64,000 nt of DNA, from positions 2,014,501-2,078,500 of the forward strand of contig NZ_AP024469.1 in NCBI RefSeq assembly GCF_016865365.1, written 5' to 3'. Below the pieces are notes generated by a model. That model saw only the letters and a program-made list of their open reading frames with translations. It did not search any database and was not told where the DNA came from. A program made the translations under genes and the position numbers. How positions within the stretch are numbered: position 1 is the first letter of the stretch; each line of letters begins with the position of its first letter. Below are positions 1 through 8,700 of the stretch, one piece after another. The DNA is from Geobacter sp. SVR. GTDB taxonomy: Bacteria; Desulfobacterota; Desulfuromonadia; Geobacterales; Pseudopelobacteraceae.

Positions 1-208
1 ATTGCGTTTCCGCAACACCTCTTTCGTCTGGGGCGGGTATTGCGGGAGCCGGGCCCATCCCGGCCGATTCAGGGATCTGCCGGTTTTCCCTATAAGAGAA
101 TTCTTAAGCTATTTTCAGACAGAGCCTCACTATGTGCGCCAACCTCATATGCTACAAAAGGAATCAGTAGTACCACTCTACGCTGGACACCGAAAAGGAG
201 GAGCACCT
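1..208. other. Left-edge non-coding stretch
   Basis: No convincing gene is seen in the first 208 bases. An open frame runs from base 2 into the first Gly-rich gene, but its upstream part has no ribosome binding site and no recognisable protein character. The stretch probably holds the promoter of the downstream gene; I see no clear -35/-10 pair. Confidence 0.4.
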
Positions 209-523
209 ATGAGGAATGCAAGGAGGCTTGTACTGACTGCCATAGCGATGGCGGCGTTGTCGGGGTTGGCTTACAGCGCATCGAGCCAGAGCACTGCCAA
301 CACCGGTGGAACGCTCGCATCAAGCTATCAGGACACCGGCACTTCCAGCGAGAAAGCCGGTAAGGGTGGTGGAACCGGCGGTTCGACCGACACCGGAACC
401 AGCGGCTCAATGGGCGGCGCTACGGGCGGTTCTACAAGCGATACCGGCGGCGCCACCGGTGGAACCATGGGACGCTATTCCAGCTCCACGCATCCGGGTC
501 CGAAAGGTGGAATGAAGTACTAG
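209..523 (+). CDS. Small exported Gly/Ser/Thr-rich low-complexity protein
   Basis: The 104-residue product starts with a classical signal peptide (Arg-rich start, hydrophobic core LTAIAMAALSGLAYSASS). The rest is almost entirely Gly, Ser, Thr and Asp in short GGATGGSTSDTGG-like units. The ATG at 209 is chosen because AAGGAGGAG lies just upstream; the longer open frame from base 2 has no such site. It is the first of three similar genes, each with its own ribosome site and about 185 bp between them, so they are probably paralogues. Function is unknown. A surface or periplasmic low-complexity protein is the only inference I make. No catalytic or binding motif is visible. Confidence 0.7.
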   Translation: MRNARRLVLTAIAMAALSGLAYSASSQSTANTGGTLASSYQDTGTSSEKAGKGGGTGGSTDTGTSGSMGGATGGSTSDTGGATGGTMGRYSSSTHPGPKGGMKY

Positions 524-545
524 GGCTTCCGTCTCGGAATTGCGC

Positions 546-584
546 AAGGGCAACAGGCCTGTAGAACCACGGTCTGTTGCCCTT
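546..584 (+). terminator. Perfect 11-bp stem hairpin after first Gly-rich gene
   Basis: AAGGGCAACAG (546-556) is perfectly complementary to CTGTTGCCCTT (574-584), with a 17-nt loop. There is no T-run after it, so it may be a weak terminator or an mRNA-stabilising hairpin. Confidence 0.45.
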
Positions 585-705
585 AGTCGTTCAATGGGCC
601 GCTTATAACCGCAATGGGAGTGCCGGATGCTGGATGAGTCCCTCCGTTCATTCCCATTGAAGTTCGGCGGGTCTGTTGAAACGCTCGACATAAGGAGGAA
701 CAGCG

Positions 706-954
706 ATGACACTAATCAGGAAAGCGATCTGTACAGCGGCTGCACTGGCTGCAGTCGCCGTTATGGCATTGAGCAGCGGGTGCGACAACAAGAAAGGTGG
801 CGGGACCGGCGGCGGCACGGGCGGCAGTACCGGCAGCGAACGCGGCGGCAGCACCGGCGGCAGCATGAACGGCAGCATGAACGGCAGCGCCCCGGGCAGC
901 AGCCCGGCCAGCAGTCCCGGTGGCGGCGGTGGCGGAATGGGTGGCGGCAGGTAG
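706..954 (+). CDS. Small Gly/Ser-rich putative lipoprotein
   Basis: The 82-residue product has a hydrophobic N-terminal segment ending in ALSSGC at about residue 26, which looks like a lipobox although position -3 is Ser rather than Leu. After the cysteine come DNKK and then a Gly/Ser/Thr/Asn-rich tail ending in GGGGGGMGGGR. AAGGAGG lies 7 bases before the ATG. It is the middle member of a run of three low-complexity exported proteins. Processing by signal peptidase II is inferred from the single cysteine. Function is unknown. Confidence 0.6.
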   Translation: MTLIRKAICTAAALAAVAVMALSSGCDNKKGGGTGGGTGGSTGSERGGSTGGSMNGSMNGSAPGSSPASSPGGGGGGMGGGR

Positions 955-1138
955 CCTGGTATGCCACAATTGGTCCGGCCGGGACACTCACCGGCAAGGC
1001 GGCCCTTCCGGGATAAGGTTGTCGGGAAGGCGGTTACAGACTGCCGAGTCGAAAATAGGACATCCGCCTATCCCTGGAATGGCATTGCTCTGGTACAGTA
1101 TAAGAGTAGAAGAGAAAAACATAGGGGAGGAAAAGGTC

Positions 1139-1663
1139 ATGACCAGTGTTAAAAGACTACTATTCACAGCGGCGGCGCTGATATCGCTGTCAGGCCTTGC
1201 CTTGGGCGGCGGTTACGGTAGCAGCGGAGCGAGCGGCGGCGCCGCCGGCGGTAGCAGCATGGGCTCCGGCAGTGATAGCAGCACGAGTACAGGTGGTGCA
1301 ACCGGTGGGAGCACGGATACCGGAGGCGGCGCCACAGGTGGTTCAACCGGCACAGACACCGGTACATACGGTACTGGTGGTGGCACAGGCGGTTCAACCG
1401 GCACAGACACCGGTACATACGGTACTGGCGGTGGCACAGGCGGTTCAACCGGCACAGATACCGGTACATACGGTACTGGTGGTGGTACAGGCGGTTCGAC
1501 CGGCACGGACACCGGTACGACAGGCACCGGCGGTGGCACAGGTGGTTCGACCGGCACAGAAACCGGTAGCGGCGGAACAAAAAGCGGCCTGGGAGGCATG
1601 GGGGGGACCGGCGGCAGCAGCACCGGTTCGGGAGCCACCTCGCCCGGCGGCAATATGAGATAG
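1139..1663 (+). CDS. Exported Gly/Thr-rich protein with 17-residue tandem repeats
   Basis: The 174-residue product has a signal peptide (MTSVKRLLFTAAALISLSGLA) followed by a low-complexity domain. Its centre is four copies plus a partial fifth of a 17-residue unit of the type GGSTGTDTGTYGTGGGT. GGGGAGG at about 1124-1130 supports the ATG at 1139 over an upstream start in the same frame. It is the largest of three neighbouring Gly/Ser/Thr-rich genes and ends at a strong terminator. Repeat number is likely to vary between strains. The regular Thr/Asp spacing could suit a cell-surface fibre or a calcium-binding stalk, but that is speculation. Confidence 0.7.
   Translation: MTSVKRLLFTAAALISLSGLALGGGYGSSGASGGAAGGSSMGSGSDSSTSTGGATGGSTDTGGGATGGSTGTDTGTYGTGGGTGGSTGTDTGTYGTGGGTGGSTGTDTGTYGTGGGTGGSTGTDTGTTGTGGGTGGSTGTETGSGGTKSGLGGMGGTGGSSTGSGATSPGGNMR
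1340..1566 (+). repeat. 51-bp tandem repeat array inside a CDS
   Basis: Four 51-bp units start at 1340, 1391, 1442 and 1493, with a partial fifth from 1544. The first three differ by only a few bases; the fourth and fifth have diverged more (a TAC codon becomes ACG). Because 51 is a multiple of three, gain or loss of a unit keeps the frame. Confidence 0.9.
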
Positions 1664-1675
1664 TGCGTTCAAAAG

Positions 1676-1709
1676 GCCCTCCGGATCGAATGTCCGGGGG
1701 GCTTTTTTT
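1676..1709 (+). terminator. Rho-independent terminator of the Gly-rich gene run
   Basis: A 10-bp stem (1676-1685 with 1693-1702, one G-T pair) has a 7-nt loop and is followed by seven T residues. Confidence 0.9.
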
Positions 1710-1782
1710 GTTCCAATTCCGGGGCCCGGGATGCCGCCGTTGCTCTCGGTACCGTATCCGAAGTGCAGGCTGCTCCCACCGA

Positions 1783-2688
1783 TCAGTTCCCCTTTTCCGA
1801 TCCGTTCTCCACCTTTTCCCCCGGTTCCTTGCCCTCTTTTGAGCTGTGTTCCACCACCGCATTTATCTCGGCACCCACAAGGATGATGAAGCTGCTCAGA
1901 AAGAGCCATAAAAGCAGCACAATCACCGCTCCGATGCTGCCGTAGGTCTTGTCGTACGATCCGAAGTTGTTGATGTAGAAAGAAAAGGCCAGTGAGCCTA
2001 CGATCCAGACCGGTATGGCGAGTGCCGAGCCGGGGGTGATCCATTTCCAGTCCTGCTCCACATCAGGCGTGAAGTAGAAGATCAGGGCGACAGCCAGCAT
2101 CAATGCCATCAGGACTACCGGGATGAGCAGAATGTTCCAGGCCGTCTCGAACCAGTGCCCTAGCCGCACCAGATCGGCAATGAAGGAGCCGATTCTCGGT
2201 CCGAACATCAGAAGCAGCAGGGAAGCCAGAAACAGTACCGAGAGAGCGATAACCAGCAGTAGTGCCGTAATCCGTACCTTCCAAAAGGGGCGCCCCTCCT
2301 TGACGAGGTACAAACGGTTCATCACGCTCATGATCGAGGTGATGGCGCTCGAGGATGTCCACAGGGCCAGCAGGATTCCAAGGGACAAGAGTTCGCCCCG
2401 TTTGCTGCCGAACAGTTGGCGGATGTTATCCTCCACAAGTTCCCAGGCTTGTTTCGGCACCAGGTCCTGCATCGTGTCCAGAATGAATTCGAGTAGGTTC
2501 GGTATCGGAAGATAGCCGATCAGAGTGGTGAGAAAGAGGAAAAAGGGAAACAGCGCAAACAGCAGATAATAGGCGATCGCCGCAGCATATTCGGTGCAGC
2601 CGTCTTCGCTCACCTTTTCAGCGACCCTTTTTCCAAGGTCAAGGAGACGAATGTTTCCCAGCTTGAAATAGTTGCGGATTGAGAACAT
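1783..2688 (-). CDS. YihY/UPF0761 family inner-membrane protein
   Basis: The 301-residue polytopic membrane protein has about six hydrophobic segments. The family's landmarks are visible: an N-terminal amphipathic part followed by AAAIAYYLLFALFPF, a central SSSAITSIMSVMNRLY stretch, and a C-terminal GSIGAVIVLLLWLFLSSF segment followed by GAEINAV. The charged tail after residue 280 is rich in Glu and Lys. Members were once called ribonuclease BN by mistake and their real role is unsettled, probably in the envelope. GGGGG lies upstream of the ATG at 2688. The gene stands alone on the minus strand, convergent with the Gly-rich genes. Confidence 0.85.
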   Translation of the reverse strand: MFSIRNYFKLGNIRLLDLGKRVAEKVSEDGCTEYAAAIAYYLLFALFPFFLFLTTLIGYLPIPNLLEFILDTMQDLVPKQAWELVEDNIRQLFGSKRGELLSLGILLALWTSSSAITSIMSVMNRLYLVKEGRPFWKVRITALLLVIALSVLFLASLLLLMFGPRIGSFIADLVRLGHWFETAWNILLIPVVLMALMLAVALIFYFTPDVEQDWKWITPGSALAIPVWIVGSLAFSFYINNFGSYDKTYGSIGAVIVLLLWLFLSSFIILVGAEINAVVEHSSKEGKEPGEKVENGSEKGN

Positions 2689-2765
2689 GAAGTACCCCCG
2701 ACAGCCGGAATCTCACACTGCGACCATCCGGCACGCGTACGATTCGGTTAGCCTGACCAGCAGGC

Positions 2766-3095
2766 TCAGTGGGTGTGGTAGGTTACTATCCCTTGGGAGT
2801 CGAAGACGATTCTGAGTGTTTTGAATTCAATCAGGTCCAGAAGATTGACGGCGCTGGGATAATAGAGCCATATCTCGCTGGGGTCCTGCAGGACGAACTC
2901 CTTGTCTCCCGAAACCGCTTTTACCGCGCCCGAGCTGAACATCCTGTCCGGCTCGCCCAGCAGGAACAAAACCTCACTCTTGGTCGTTCTGCCGGCAACT
3001 ATCTTTTGTTCGGCGGGAGGTTGAGTGAAAGGGAGGGTGCAACCGGCGGTTGCCAGCAGCATCAGCATCACACCATGTTTCAGAAGTCTCGTCAC
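2766..3095 (-). CDS. Small putative lipoprotein, BamE/SmpA-like fold
   Basis: The product is about 109 residues when read from a GTG at 3095, which has GGGG 8 bases upstream; a TTG at 3113 would add six residues. A signal peptide ends in LLATAGC, so Cys19 is the likely lipidated residue. The mature part contains IVAGRTTKSEVLFLLGEPD, which fits the pattern G-x-T-x-x-x-V-x-x-x-L-G-x-P of SmpA/OmlA domains, which are small outer-membrane assembly or scaffold lipoproteins. It is close to the YihY-like gene on the same strand, with a 77-bp gap. The fold assignment rests on this single motif. Confidence 0.65.
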   Translation of the reverse strand: MTRLLKHGVMLMLLATAGCTLPFTQPPAEQKIVAGRTTKSEVLFLLGEPDRMFSSGAVKAVSGDKEFVLQDPSEIWLYYPSAVNLLDLIEFKTLRIVFDSQGIVTYHTH

Positions 3096-3282
3096 GTTGT
3101 TTGCCCCGCTCAAGGCGCCTGTTGGATAAGAGATAAGGAAAGTATATAAGCCGTACGTCCCAATTCAAGCGGGCACAGGAAAACGGAGCATTCATGAGGG
3201 CTCGGGGGCTGAATTGCCAAGTAGTATGGGTATGTTAGTATAGATTGGTGATTTCAAATACATCGACAATCAGGGGAGATCT

Positions 3283-4269
3283 ATGGCGATATTGGTTACC
3301 GGAGGATGCGGCTATATCGGCAGTCACGTAGTGCGGCAATTGACGGAAGCCGGCCGGGAAGTGATCGTGTATGACAATCTTTCCACCGGGTTTCCGGATG
3401 CGCTTGTTTCAGGAGAACGGCTGTTTGTGGGAGATGTATCGGACACGGCGCGCTTGGAGCAGGTGCTGGAGGAATGCCGGTGCGACACCCTGATCCATTT
3501 TGCAGCCTCGATCGTTGCGCCCGAATCGGTCAGCAACCCTTTGAAATACTATGGAAACAACACCGGTAATACCCTCAAGCTGTTAGGGGCCTGCGTGAAG
3601 CATGGGGTGGAGCGGGTCATTTTTTCGAGCACCGCGGCTGTCTACGGCATCCCGGAAGGGGGAATCGCATCGGAAGAGACGCCCACCTGCCCCATCAATC
3701 CGTACGGAACTTCGAAGCTGATGAGCGAGTGGATGCTGCGCGACGTGTCCCTGGCTCACGGGCTGAAATACGTGGCGCTGCGTTACTTCAACGTGGCCGG
3801 CGCTGATCCGCAGGCCCGAATCGGACAGCGAACGCCGGAGGCGACCCATCTGATCAAGGTCTGCTGCCAGGCAGCTTTGGGAATGCATGATTCCATCGCC
3901 ATCTACGGTACAGACTATCCGACTCCTGACGGCACCGGCGTCAGGGACTACATTCATGTGGAGGATCTCGCAGCGGCCCATCTTGCTGCATTGCGGCATC
4001 TGGAAAGAGGAGGGGAGTCGGATACCATCAATGTCGGTTATGGCAATGGCTCCAGCGTCAGGCAGGTGATAGAGACTGTCCGGAGCATTTCAGGCGTCGA
4101 TTTCAGGGTGAAGGAGGCGCCGCCGCGCCCCGGCGATCCGGCGGCGTTGGTGGCTCGGGCCGATAAGGTGAGGCAGGTGCTCGACTGGACGCCGCGTTAC
4201 AATGATCTTCGCACCATTATCGGCGACGCCTGGAAGTGGGAATGCAAACTTAAGACTTTTGTGAAGTGA
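3283..4269 (+). CDS. galE: UDP-glucose 4-epimerase
   Basis: The 328-residue extended SDR epimerase interconverts UDP-glucose and UDP-galactose, supplying galactose units for surface polysaccharide. The NAD-binding TGGCGYIGSH motif is at residues 6-15. The catalytic Ser is in SSTAAVYG (about residues 115-122), and the YxxxK pair is Tyr141/Lys145. Length matches the family (about 330). GGGGAG lies 5-6 bases before the ATG. The gene is monocistronic here, with the divergent lipoprotein upstream and a 180-bp AT-rich gap downstream. A related nucleotide-sugar epimerase activity cannot be excluded, but the N-terminal half reads as GalE throughout. Confidence 0.9.
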   Translation: MAILVTGGCGYIGSHVVRQLTEAGREVIVYDNLSTGFPDALVSGERLFVGDVSDTARLEQVLEECRCDTLIHFAASIVAPESVSNPLKYYGNNTGNTLKLLGACVKHGVERVIFSSTAAVYGIPEGGIASEETPTCPINPYGTSKLMSEWMLRDVSLAHGLKYVALRYFNVAGADPQARIGQRTPEATHLIKVCCQAALGMHDSIAIYGTDYPTPDGTGVRDYIHVEDLAAAHLAALRHLERGGESDTINVGYGNGSSVRQVIETVRSISGVDFRVKEAPPRPGDPAALVARADKVRQVLDWTPRYNDLRTIIGDAWKWECKLKTFVK

Positions 4270-4450
4270 ATAAGATATATGCCGGGATAGCATAAGACTA
4301 CTTCCGAATTCAAAGTAAAAATAAAAGTATTAGATGAATTTGTTCTGTGCATACCGTTTATTCTGTTGTTGCTTTTGTTGAATAAAATTTCTCCTATGCT
4401 AAGGTTACACAGTATAAGTATTGGATAACTCCAGCAACAGGGAGGAAGGC

Positions 4451-5194
4451 ATGGGAACTGGGACATCTACGGTGCCCGGACAAGGGGCGCATAATCCGAA
4501 ACGGAGAATCAATGTCGGTCGCGATGAAAGAAATGTCAGCATGTTCGGAGGCGCTGCACTTGCCCTGACAGGTCTGAAACAGCTCTCGCAGAGAAAGGTG
4601 TGGTCAGGTGTCGCCATGATGGCGGCAGGAAGCATGTTCCTGTATCGCGGCAAAACAGGCCACTGCGACGTCTACCAGGCCATCGGCATTGACAGGGCCG
4701 GGACCGAGGACAATGGCCTGACGGTTGAGAAGGTGGTCACCATCAACCGCCAGCCGCGGGAGGTATACGAATACTGGCATGATTTTGAAAACCTGCCCCG
4801 TTTCATGAAACATCTGGAACTGGTTCGCAGCACCGGTGCCACCACCTCGCACTGGAAGGCGCGGGGCCCGGGAGACATCACGGTCGAATGGGATGCCGAA
4901 ATGATCGAGGACCGCCCCGGCCAGCGCATCAGCTGGCACTCGGGTGAGAACGCCGACATTCCCAACCAGGGGGAGGTCGAATTTCACCAGGCTCCTGCCG
5001 GGCGCGGGACCGAGCTGAAGGTCCGGATACGTTACTATCCACCGGGTGGCATGGCCGGAAAAGCGGCTGCCACCGTTGCCCATCAGATCAATGCCCAGCA
5101 GGTGGAGGAGGATCTCAGGCGTCTGAAGCAGATTCTGGAAACCGGAGAAACCGCCACTGCCGAAAGGTACGGCATCGGCAGAACATTTCACTGA
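4451..5194 (+). CDS. Membrane-anchored SRPBCC (START-like) domain protein
   Basis: The 247-residue product begins with a DUF2892/YgaP-like part (NVGRDERNVSMFGGAALAL and a second hydrophobic stretch, to about residue 65). A polyketide-cyclase/START-like domain follows from about residue 85: VVTINRQPREVYEYWHDFENLPRFMKH, then a WHSGENADIPNQGEVEF strand and the final long helix. Such proteins bind hydrophobic ligands; the substrate is unknown. The ATG at 4451 has GGGAGGA 4-5 bases upstream. A TATGCT hexamer in the sequence CTATGCTAAG at 4394-4403 resembles a stress-sigma -10 element. It lies 33 bp upstream of a zinc alcohol dehydrogenase, with a hemerythrin next, which suggests a stress-response set. 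Confidence 0.75.
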   Translation: MGTGTSTVPGQGAHNPKRRINVGRDERNVSMFGGAALALTGLKQLSQRKVWSGVAMMAAGSMFLYRGKTGHCDVYQAIGIDRAGTEDNGLTVEKVVTINRQPREVYEYWHDFENLPRFMKHLELVRSTGATTSHWKARGPGDITVEWDAEMIEDRPGQRISWHSGENADIPNQGEVEFHQAPAGRGTELKVRIRYYPPGGMAGKAAATVAHQINAQQVEEDLRRLKQILETGETATAERYGIGRTFH

Positions 5195-5227
5195 TCCTCT
5201 CTCGTCACGCCGCGAAAAGGAGGAACC

Positions 5228-6424
5228 ATGAAAGCTGTTTGCTGGCACGGAAAGCACAACGTGCAGGTGGATACGGTGCCGGATCCGCAGATCCTGAATC
5301 CCCGGGATGCCATCATCCGGGTGAGTCTCTCCGGCATCTGCGGTTCTGACCTGCATCTTTACGATGGTTACATACCTACCATGAGGAAGGGGGATGTCCT
5401 TGGCCACGAATTCATGGGTGAAGTGGTCGAAGTCGGTTCCGGGATCAAAAATCTGGACGCCGGAGATCGTGTGATTGTTCCGTTTCCGATAGCGTGCGGC
5501 AATTGCTGGTACTGCCAGCAGGGCATGTGGTCGCTGTGCGACAATTCGAACCCGAATGCCTGGATGCTCGAAAAAGTCTACGGCGATACCGGTGCCGGCA
5601 TCTTCGGTTATTCCCATCTGTATGGCGGGTATTCCGGAGGGCAGGCCGAACTGGTGCGGGTGCCGTTCGCCGATGTGGGGCTCCATAAGGTCCCGTCCCA
5701 TCTGTCCGATGAGCAGGTGCTGTTTCTGACCGACATATTCCCGACCGGATACCAGGCAGCGGAAAACTGCAATATTCACCAGGGAGACACGGTGGCGGTG
5801 TGGGGCAGCGGCCCGGTCGGATTGCTGGCGCTGAAGAGTGCCAAGCATCTGGGGGCGGAGAAAATCGTGGCGATCGACCACAACCCCGATCGCCTGGCCA
5901 TGGCGCGGACGTACTGCAATGCGGAAACCCTCAATTTCGAGGAAACCGATGTCGTGGAGGAGCTGCACGCCCTGACCGGCGGGCGAGGTCCCGATTCCTG
6001 CATCGATGCGGTCGGGATGGAGGCCGAGGGGACAGGGATCGAGGCGGCCTATGATACGGTCAAGCAGGCCCTGCGTCTCGAAAACGACCGCCCCATGGCC
6101 TTACGGCAATTGATCAAGGCCTGCCGCAAGGGGGGCACGATTTCGATTCCCGGAGTCTACAGCGGTTTTGTGGACAAGATGCCCATGGGGGCGGTATTTG
6201 CCAAAGGACTGACGATACGGACCGGCCAGACCCATGTGCACAAATATGTGCGTCCGCTTATGGAACTGATCGAGAAGAACGAAATCGATACGCGGTTTAT
6301 CATTACCCACCGCATGTCTCTGGATGAGGCCCCCCAAGGGTACAAGCTGTTTCTCGAAAAGCAGGATGGGTGCGTGAAGATCGTCCTGAATCCCCGGACA
6401 CAGGGGAGCCCCACCACCCATTGA
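5228..6424 (+). CDS. Zinc-dependent alcohol/formaldehyde dehydrogenase
   Basis: The 398-residue medium-chain dehydrogenase has catalytic zinc ligands Cys38 and His60-Glu61 (GHEFMGEVVEVG). A structural zinc site is formed by Cys90, Cys93, Cys96 and Cys104. The nucleotide-binding GSGPVGLLALKSAKHLGA motif is near residue 194. The sequence IDAVGMEAEG and the extra loop near residues 110-130 fit the glutathione-independent formaldehyde dehydrogenase-like branch, which oxidises aldehydes or short alcohols with NAD. AAAAGGAGG lies just before the ATG. It appears co-transcribed with the SRPBCC gene upstream (33 bp) and the hemerythrin downstream (43 bp). The exact substrate cannot be read from sequence. 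Confidence 0.85.
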   Translation: MKAVCWHGKHNVQVDTVPDPQILNPRDAIIRVSLSGICGSDLHLYDGYIPTMRKGDVLGHEFMGEVVEVGSGIKNLDAGDRVIVPFPIACGNCWYCQQGMWSLCDNSNPNAWMLEKVYGDTGAGIFGYSHLYGGYSGGQAELVRVPFADVGLHKVPSHLSDEQVLFLTDIFPTGYQAAENCNIHQGDTVAVWGSGPVGLLALKSAKHLGAEKIVAIDHNPDRLAMARTYCNAETLNFEETDVVEELHALTGGRGPDSCIDAVGMEAEGTGIEAAYDTVKQALRLENDRPMALRQLIKACRKGGTISIPGVYSGFVDKMPMGAVFAKGLTIRTGQTHVHKYVRPLMELIEKNEIDTRFIITHRMSLDEAPQGYKLFLEKQDGCVKIVLNPRTQGSPTTH

Positions 6425-6467
6425 AAACCGGCTCAACCTTCTCAAAACCACGACAGGAGGAACAACC

Positions 6468-6992
6468 ATGGCACAAGCAAAATCGCAACAGCAGTCACAG
6501 CAGTTGTTCGATCTTCTGAAACGTGATCACCGTCAGTCAGAGAAGATTATGAAGCAGATCGAGTCCGCTTCCGCCGAGGAGCGGGAGGATCTTTTCCAGA
6601 CCTTGAACGAAGCCCTCAGCGATCATATGCAGATGGAAGAGCAGGTCTTCTATCCTCAGTTGCAGAAGATACCGGAACTGCAGGAGATGGTGCAGGACGC
6701 CCTGGAAGAGCACAAGGAGGCCAAAGAGTATCTGTCGGAGATTGACGATATCGATGTGGATGACGACGACTGGTTCTCCACCTTCCAGGATCTGCAGGAG
6801 GGGGTACAGCACCACGTCCAGGACGAGGAAAACCAGATTTTTCCCGAGTGCAAGCGTTACCTGAGCGATGACCAGTTTGCCCAGATCGTTCAGAAATGCA
6901 TACAGTTCAAGGAGCAGATCGGCGAGGTGGTCCTGCCGAAGCAACGTGGGGCAACGGCCAGAGGGCAGCAGCCGGGCAGCAGGCAGAAGTAA
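6468..6992 (+). CDS. Hemerythrin-like HHE domain protein
   Basis: The 174-residue four-helix protein probably binds a di-iron centre that senses or scavenges O2 or NO. Candidate ligands are visible in order: His21 (LLKRDHRQSEK), His53 and Glu57 (SDHMQMEEQVF), His82 (LEEHKEAKEYL), and His115/116 with Glu120 (VQHHVQDEENQIFP). The C-terminal tail after residue 150 is low-complexity and basic. AGGAGG lies 7 bases before the ATG. It follows the dehydrogenase by 43 bp and is ended by a hairpin, so it is probably the last gene of a three-gene stress operon. Confidence 0.85.
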   Translation: MAQAKSQQQSQQLFDLLKRDHRQSEKIMKQIESASAEEREDLFQTLNEALSDHMQMEEQVFYPQLQKIPELQEMVQDALEEHKEAKEYLSEIDDIDVDDDDWFSTFQDLQEGVQHHVQDEENQIFPECKRYLSDDQFAQIVQKCIQFKEQIGEVVLPKQRGATARGQQPGSRQK

Positions 6993-7008
6993 GCAGGCAA
7001 ATAGCACC

Positions 7009-7038
7009 ACCGCCTGCCCTGTGAGCGGGGCAGGCGGT
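7009..7038 (+). terminator. Hairpin after hemerythrin gene
   Basis: ACCGCCTGCCC (7009-7019) pairs perfectly with GGGCAGGCGGT (7028-7038) around an 8-nt loop. There is no T-run, so termination strength is uncertain. Confidence 0.55.
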
Positions 7039-7179
7039 CACCCGCAGTTTCCGAACCCTCTCTCCACCGATCATGGGCACTCTGCTGCATCTGCTGCGCG
7101 ACCGCCACATACCTGATTTTATTATCCAATTCAGCAATTACCCCTGTTCTTCATAGTTCCTTGGGAGCGACCCCGTCGA

Positions 7180-7206
7180 TTGCTTTATGGCTCTCCTCCT
7201 CTATAC
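7180..7206 (+). promoter_or_regulatory. Candidate promoter of the radical SAM / kinase pair
   Basis: TTGCTT (7180-7185), a 16-bp spacer, then TATACT (7201-7206 includes CTATACT). The extended CTATACTTGA is the form favoured by stationary-phase sigma factors. Transcription would start near 7213, which argues against the ATG at 7211 and for the ATG at 7256. Confidence 0.55.
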
Positions 7207-7255
7207 TTGAATGAGTAAAACCTCCGTGCCGGAACCGGGTTCAGGAAGGGGCGCA

Positions 7256-8668
7256 ATGAAGATACTGCTCGTGGCGATGCCCGATGCGGCCAACAATTTT
7301 CAGCGCATCATCACGGTACCCAACCTGGGGCTGTGCACAATTGCCGCCCAGCTTAAGGATCATCAGGTCAAAGTGGTGGATCTGGTCCTGGTTCACCGGC
7401 GCATCCGTCGCTGGTTGGTGGATTTTCTCGGAAAATTCCGCCCGGACCTGATCGGCATCAGCTGTATGAGCTTCCAGTATGACAGCGCCCTGAAGGTGGT
7501 CGCCATCTGCAGGGCATGCCTGCCCGGGGCGCGGACCGTGCTGGGAGGCTATCATGCCACGCTCGAGTATGCGTCGATTGCCCGCTCCGGTGCGCCACTC
7601 GACTTCCTGATACGGGGAGAAGGAGAGCTGGCCTTTCGCGGGCTGGTGGAGGCACTGGAACGCGGGGGTGGTTTCGATGCGGTGCCGGGATTGTCCTGGC
7701 AATCGGAGGGGGAGTTTGTCCACAACCCGACCGGTGGGCTGCTCGACCTGGGGCTCCTGCCGCTGCCGGACAGGCAGGCGCGGGTTCTGGGTCATTTTAC
7801 CTATTTCGGCCGCACAATGGACTGCCTCGAAACCTCCCGCGGCTGCACCAGCCCCTGTTCCTTCTGTTCCATTACCGCCATGTACGGCTCGAGCTTCCGT
7901 TGTCATGCCATCGGGCGCGTTCTGGCCGACCTGGAGGAGTTGCAGCGGCGCGGGACCGAAACGGTGCTGCTGGTGGACGACAATATCACCCTGGATCCCG
8001 TGCGTTTCCGCAAACTGGCCGAAGCGATCGCGGAGAGCGGGCTTACCGGCATGGAATATCTGGTGCAGGCCTCGGTGGCGGGTATCGTCGCCGATCCCGG
8101 CCTGATTCCGGCCATGGCGCGTGCCAATTTCCGGCTGGTATTCCTCGGAATCGAATCGGTGCAGGCCAGGAATCTCGAACTGTTCCGGAAGGGGGACATC
8201 CTCGCCAAAACCGAGCAGGCCGTGCGCCTGTTGCGGCAAAACCGGATCGCCGTCATGGGGGGCTTCATCATCGGCAACCCCGACGACACCGGCGAGGATA
8301 TCCGCGAGGTCTACCGGACCATACGCCGCCTGAGGATCGATCTGCCGTACGTCCAGTGCGTGACCCCCTATCCCGGGACACGCATCCGGAATGTCCTGCT
8401 CCGGGAGGGGCTGGTCACCAATCCCGCCGATCTGAGCCGGTACACCGGTTTCATCTGCAATGTCAGGACCCGGCACCTGACCCGGGGACAGCTCAACCGG
8501 ACCATGAACTGGGAGAACATCAAGATCTTTTTCGACCCGACCCGTTACCGTGACAACCACTTTGTCAGGAGAGGCCAAAAGGGGACCATGAAGGTCGTGC
8601 TGAACAATCTCGAACTGGTCAGGGGGTGGTTTACCGGCGACCAATTCAGATCGCGGCATACCTTCTGA
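7256..8668 (+). CDS. B12-binding-type radical SAM enzyme
   Basis: The 470-residue product has an N-terminal cobalamin-binding-like Rossmann domain (MKILLVAMPD, then FRPDLIGISCMS and VLGGYHATLE) and a C-terminal radical SAM barrel. The cluster cysteines are Cys197, Cys201 and Cys204 (CTSPCSFC), followed by FLGIESVQ and GFIIGNPDDTGEDI. The usual DxHxxG cobalamin-ligand motif is not evident, so cobalamin may bind base-off without a protein His, as in many of these enzymes. The start at 7256 has AGGAAGGGG upstream and fits the promoter; an ATG at 7211 would add 15 residues. It is followed after 32 bp by a histidine kinase. Substrate unknown; methylation or C-C chemistry on a lipid or cofactor is typical of the family. 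Confidence 0.8.
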   Translation: MKILLVAMPDAANNFQRIITVPNLGLCTIAAQLKDHQVKVVDLVLVHRRIRRWLVDFLGKFRPDLIGISCMSFQYDSALKVVAICRACLPGARTVLGGYHATLEYASIARSGAPLDFLIRGEGELAFRGLVEALERGGGFDAVPGLSWQSEGEFVHNPTGGLLDLGLLPLPDRQARVLGHFTYFGRTMDCLETSRGCTSPCSFCSITAMYGSSFRCHAIGRVLADLEELQRRGTETVLLVDDNITLDPVRFRKLAEAIAESGLTGMEYLVQASVAGIVADPGLIPAMARANFRLVFLGIESVQARNLELFRKGDILAKTEQAVRLLRQNRIAVMGGFIIGNPDDTGEDIREVYRTIRRLRIDLPYVQCVTPYPGTRIRNVLLREGLVTNPADLSRYTGFICNVRTRHLTRGQLNRTMNWENIKIFFDPTRYRDNHFVRRGQKGTMKVVLNNLELVRGWFTGDQFRSRHTF

Positions 8669-8700
8669 CCATTCTGAAACCGGGACCGAACGAGCGCGCG

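Noticed and set aside
1340-1566. Regular repeats considered as a CRISPR array
   Set aside because: The 51-bp units are contiguous without spacers and keep one reading frame, so they are protein repeats.
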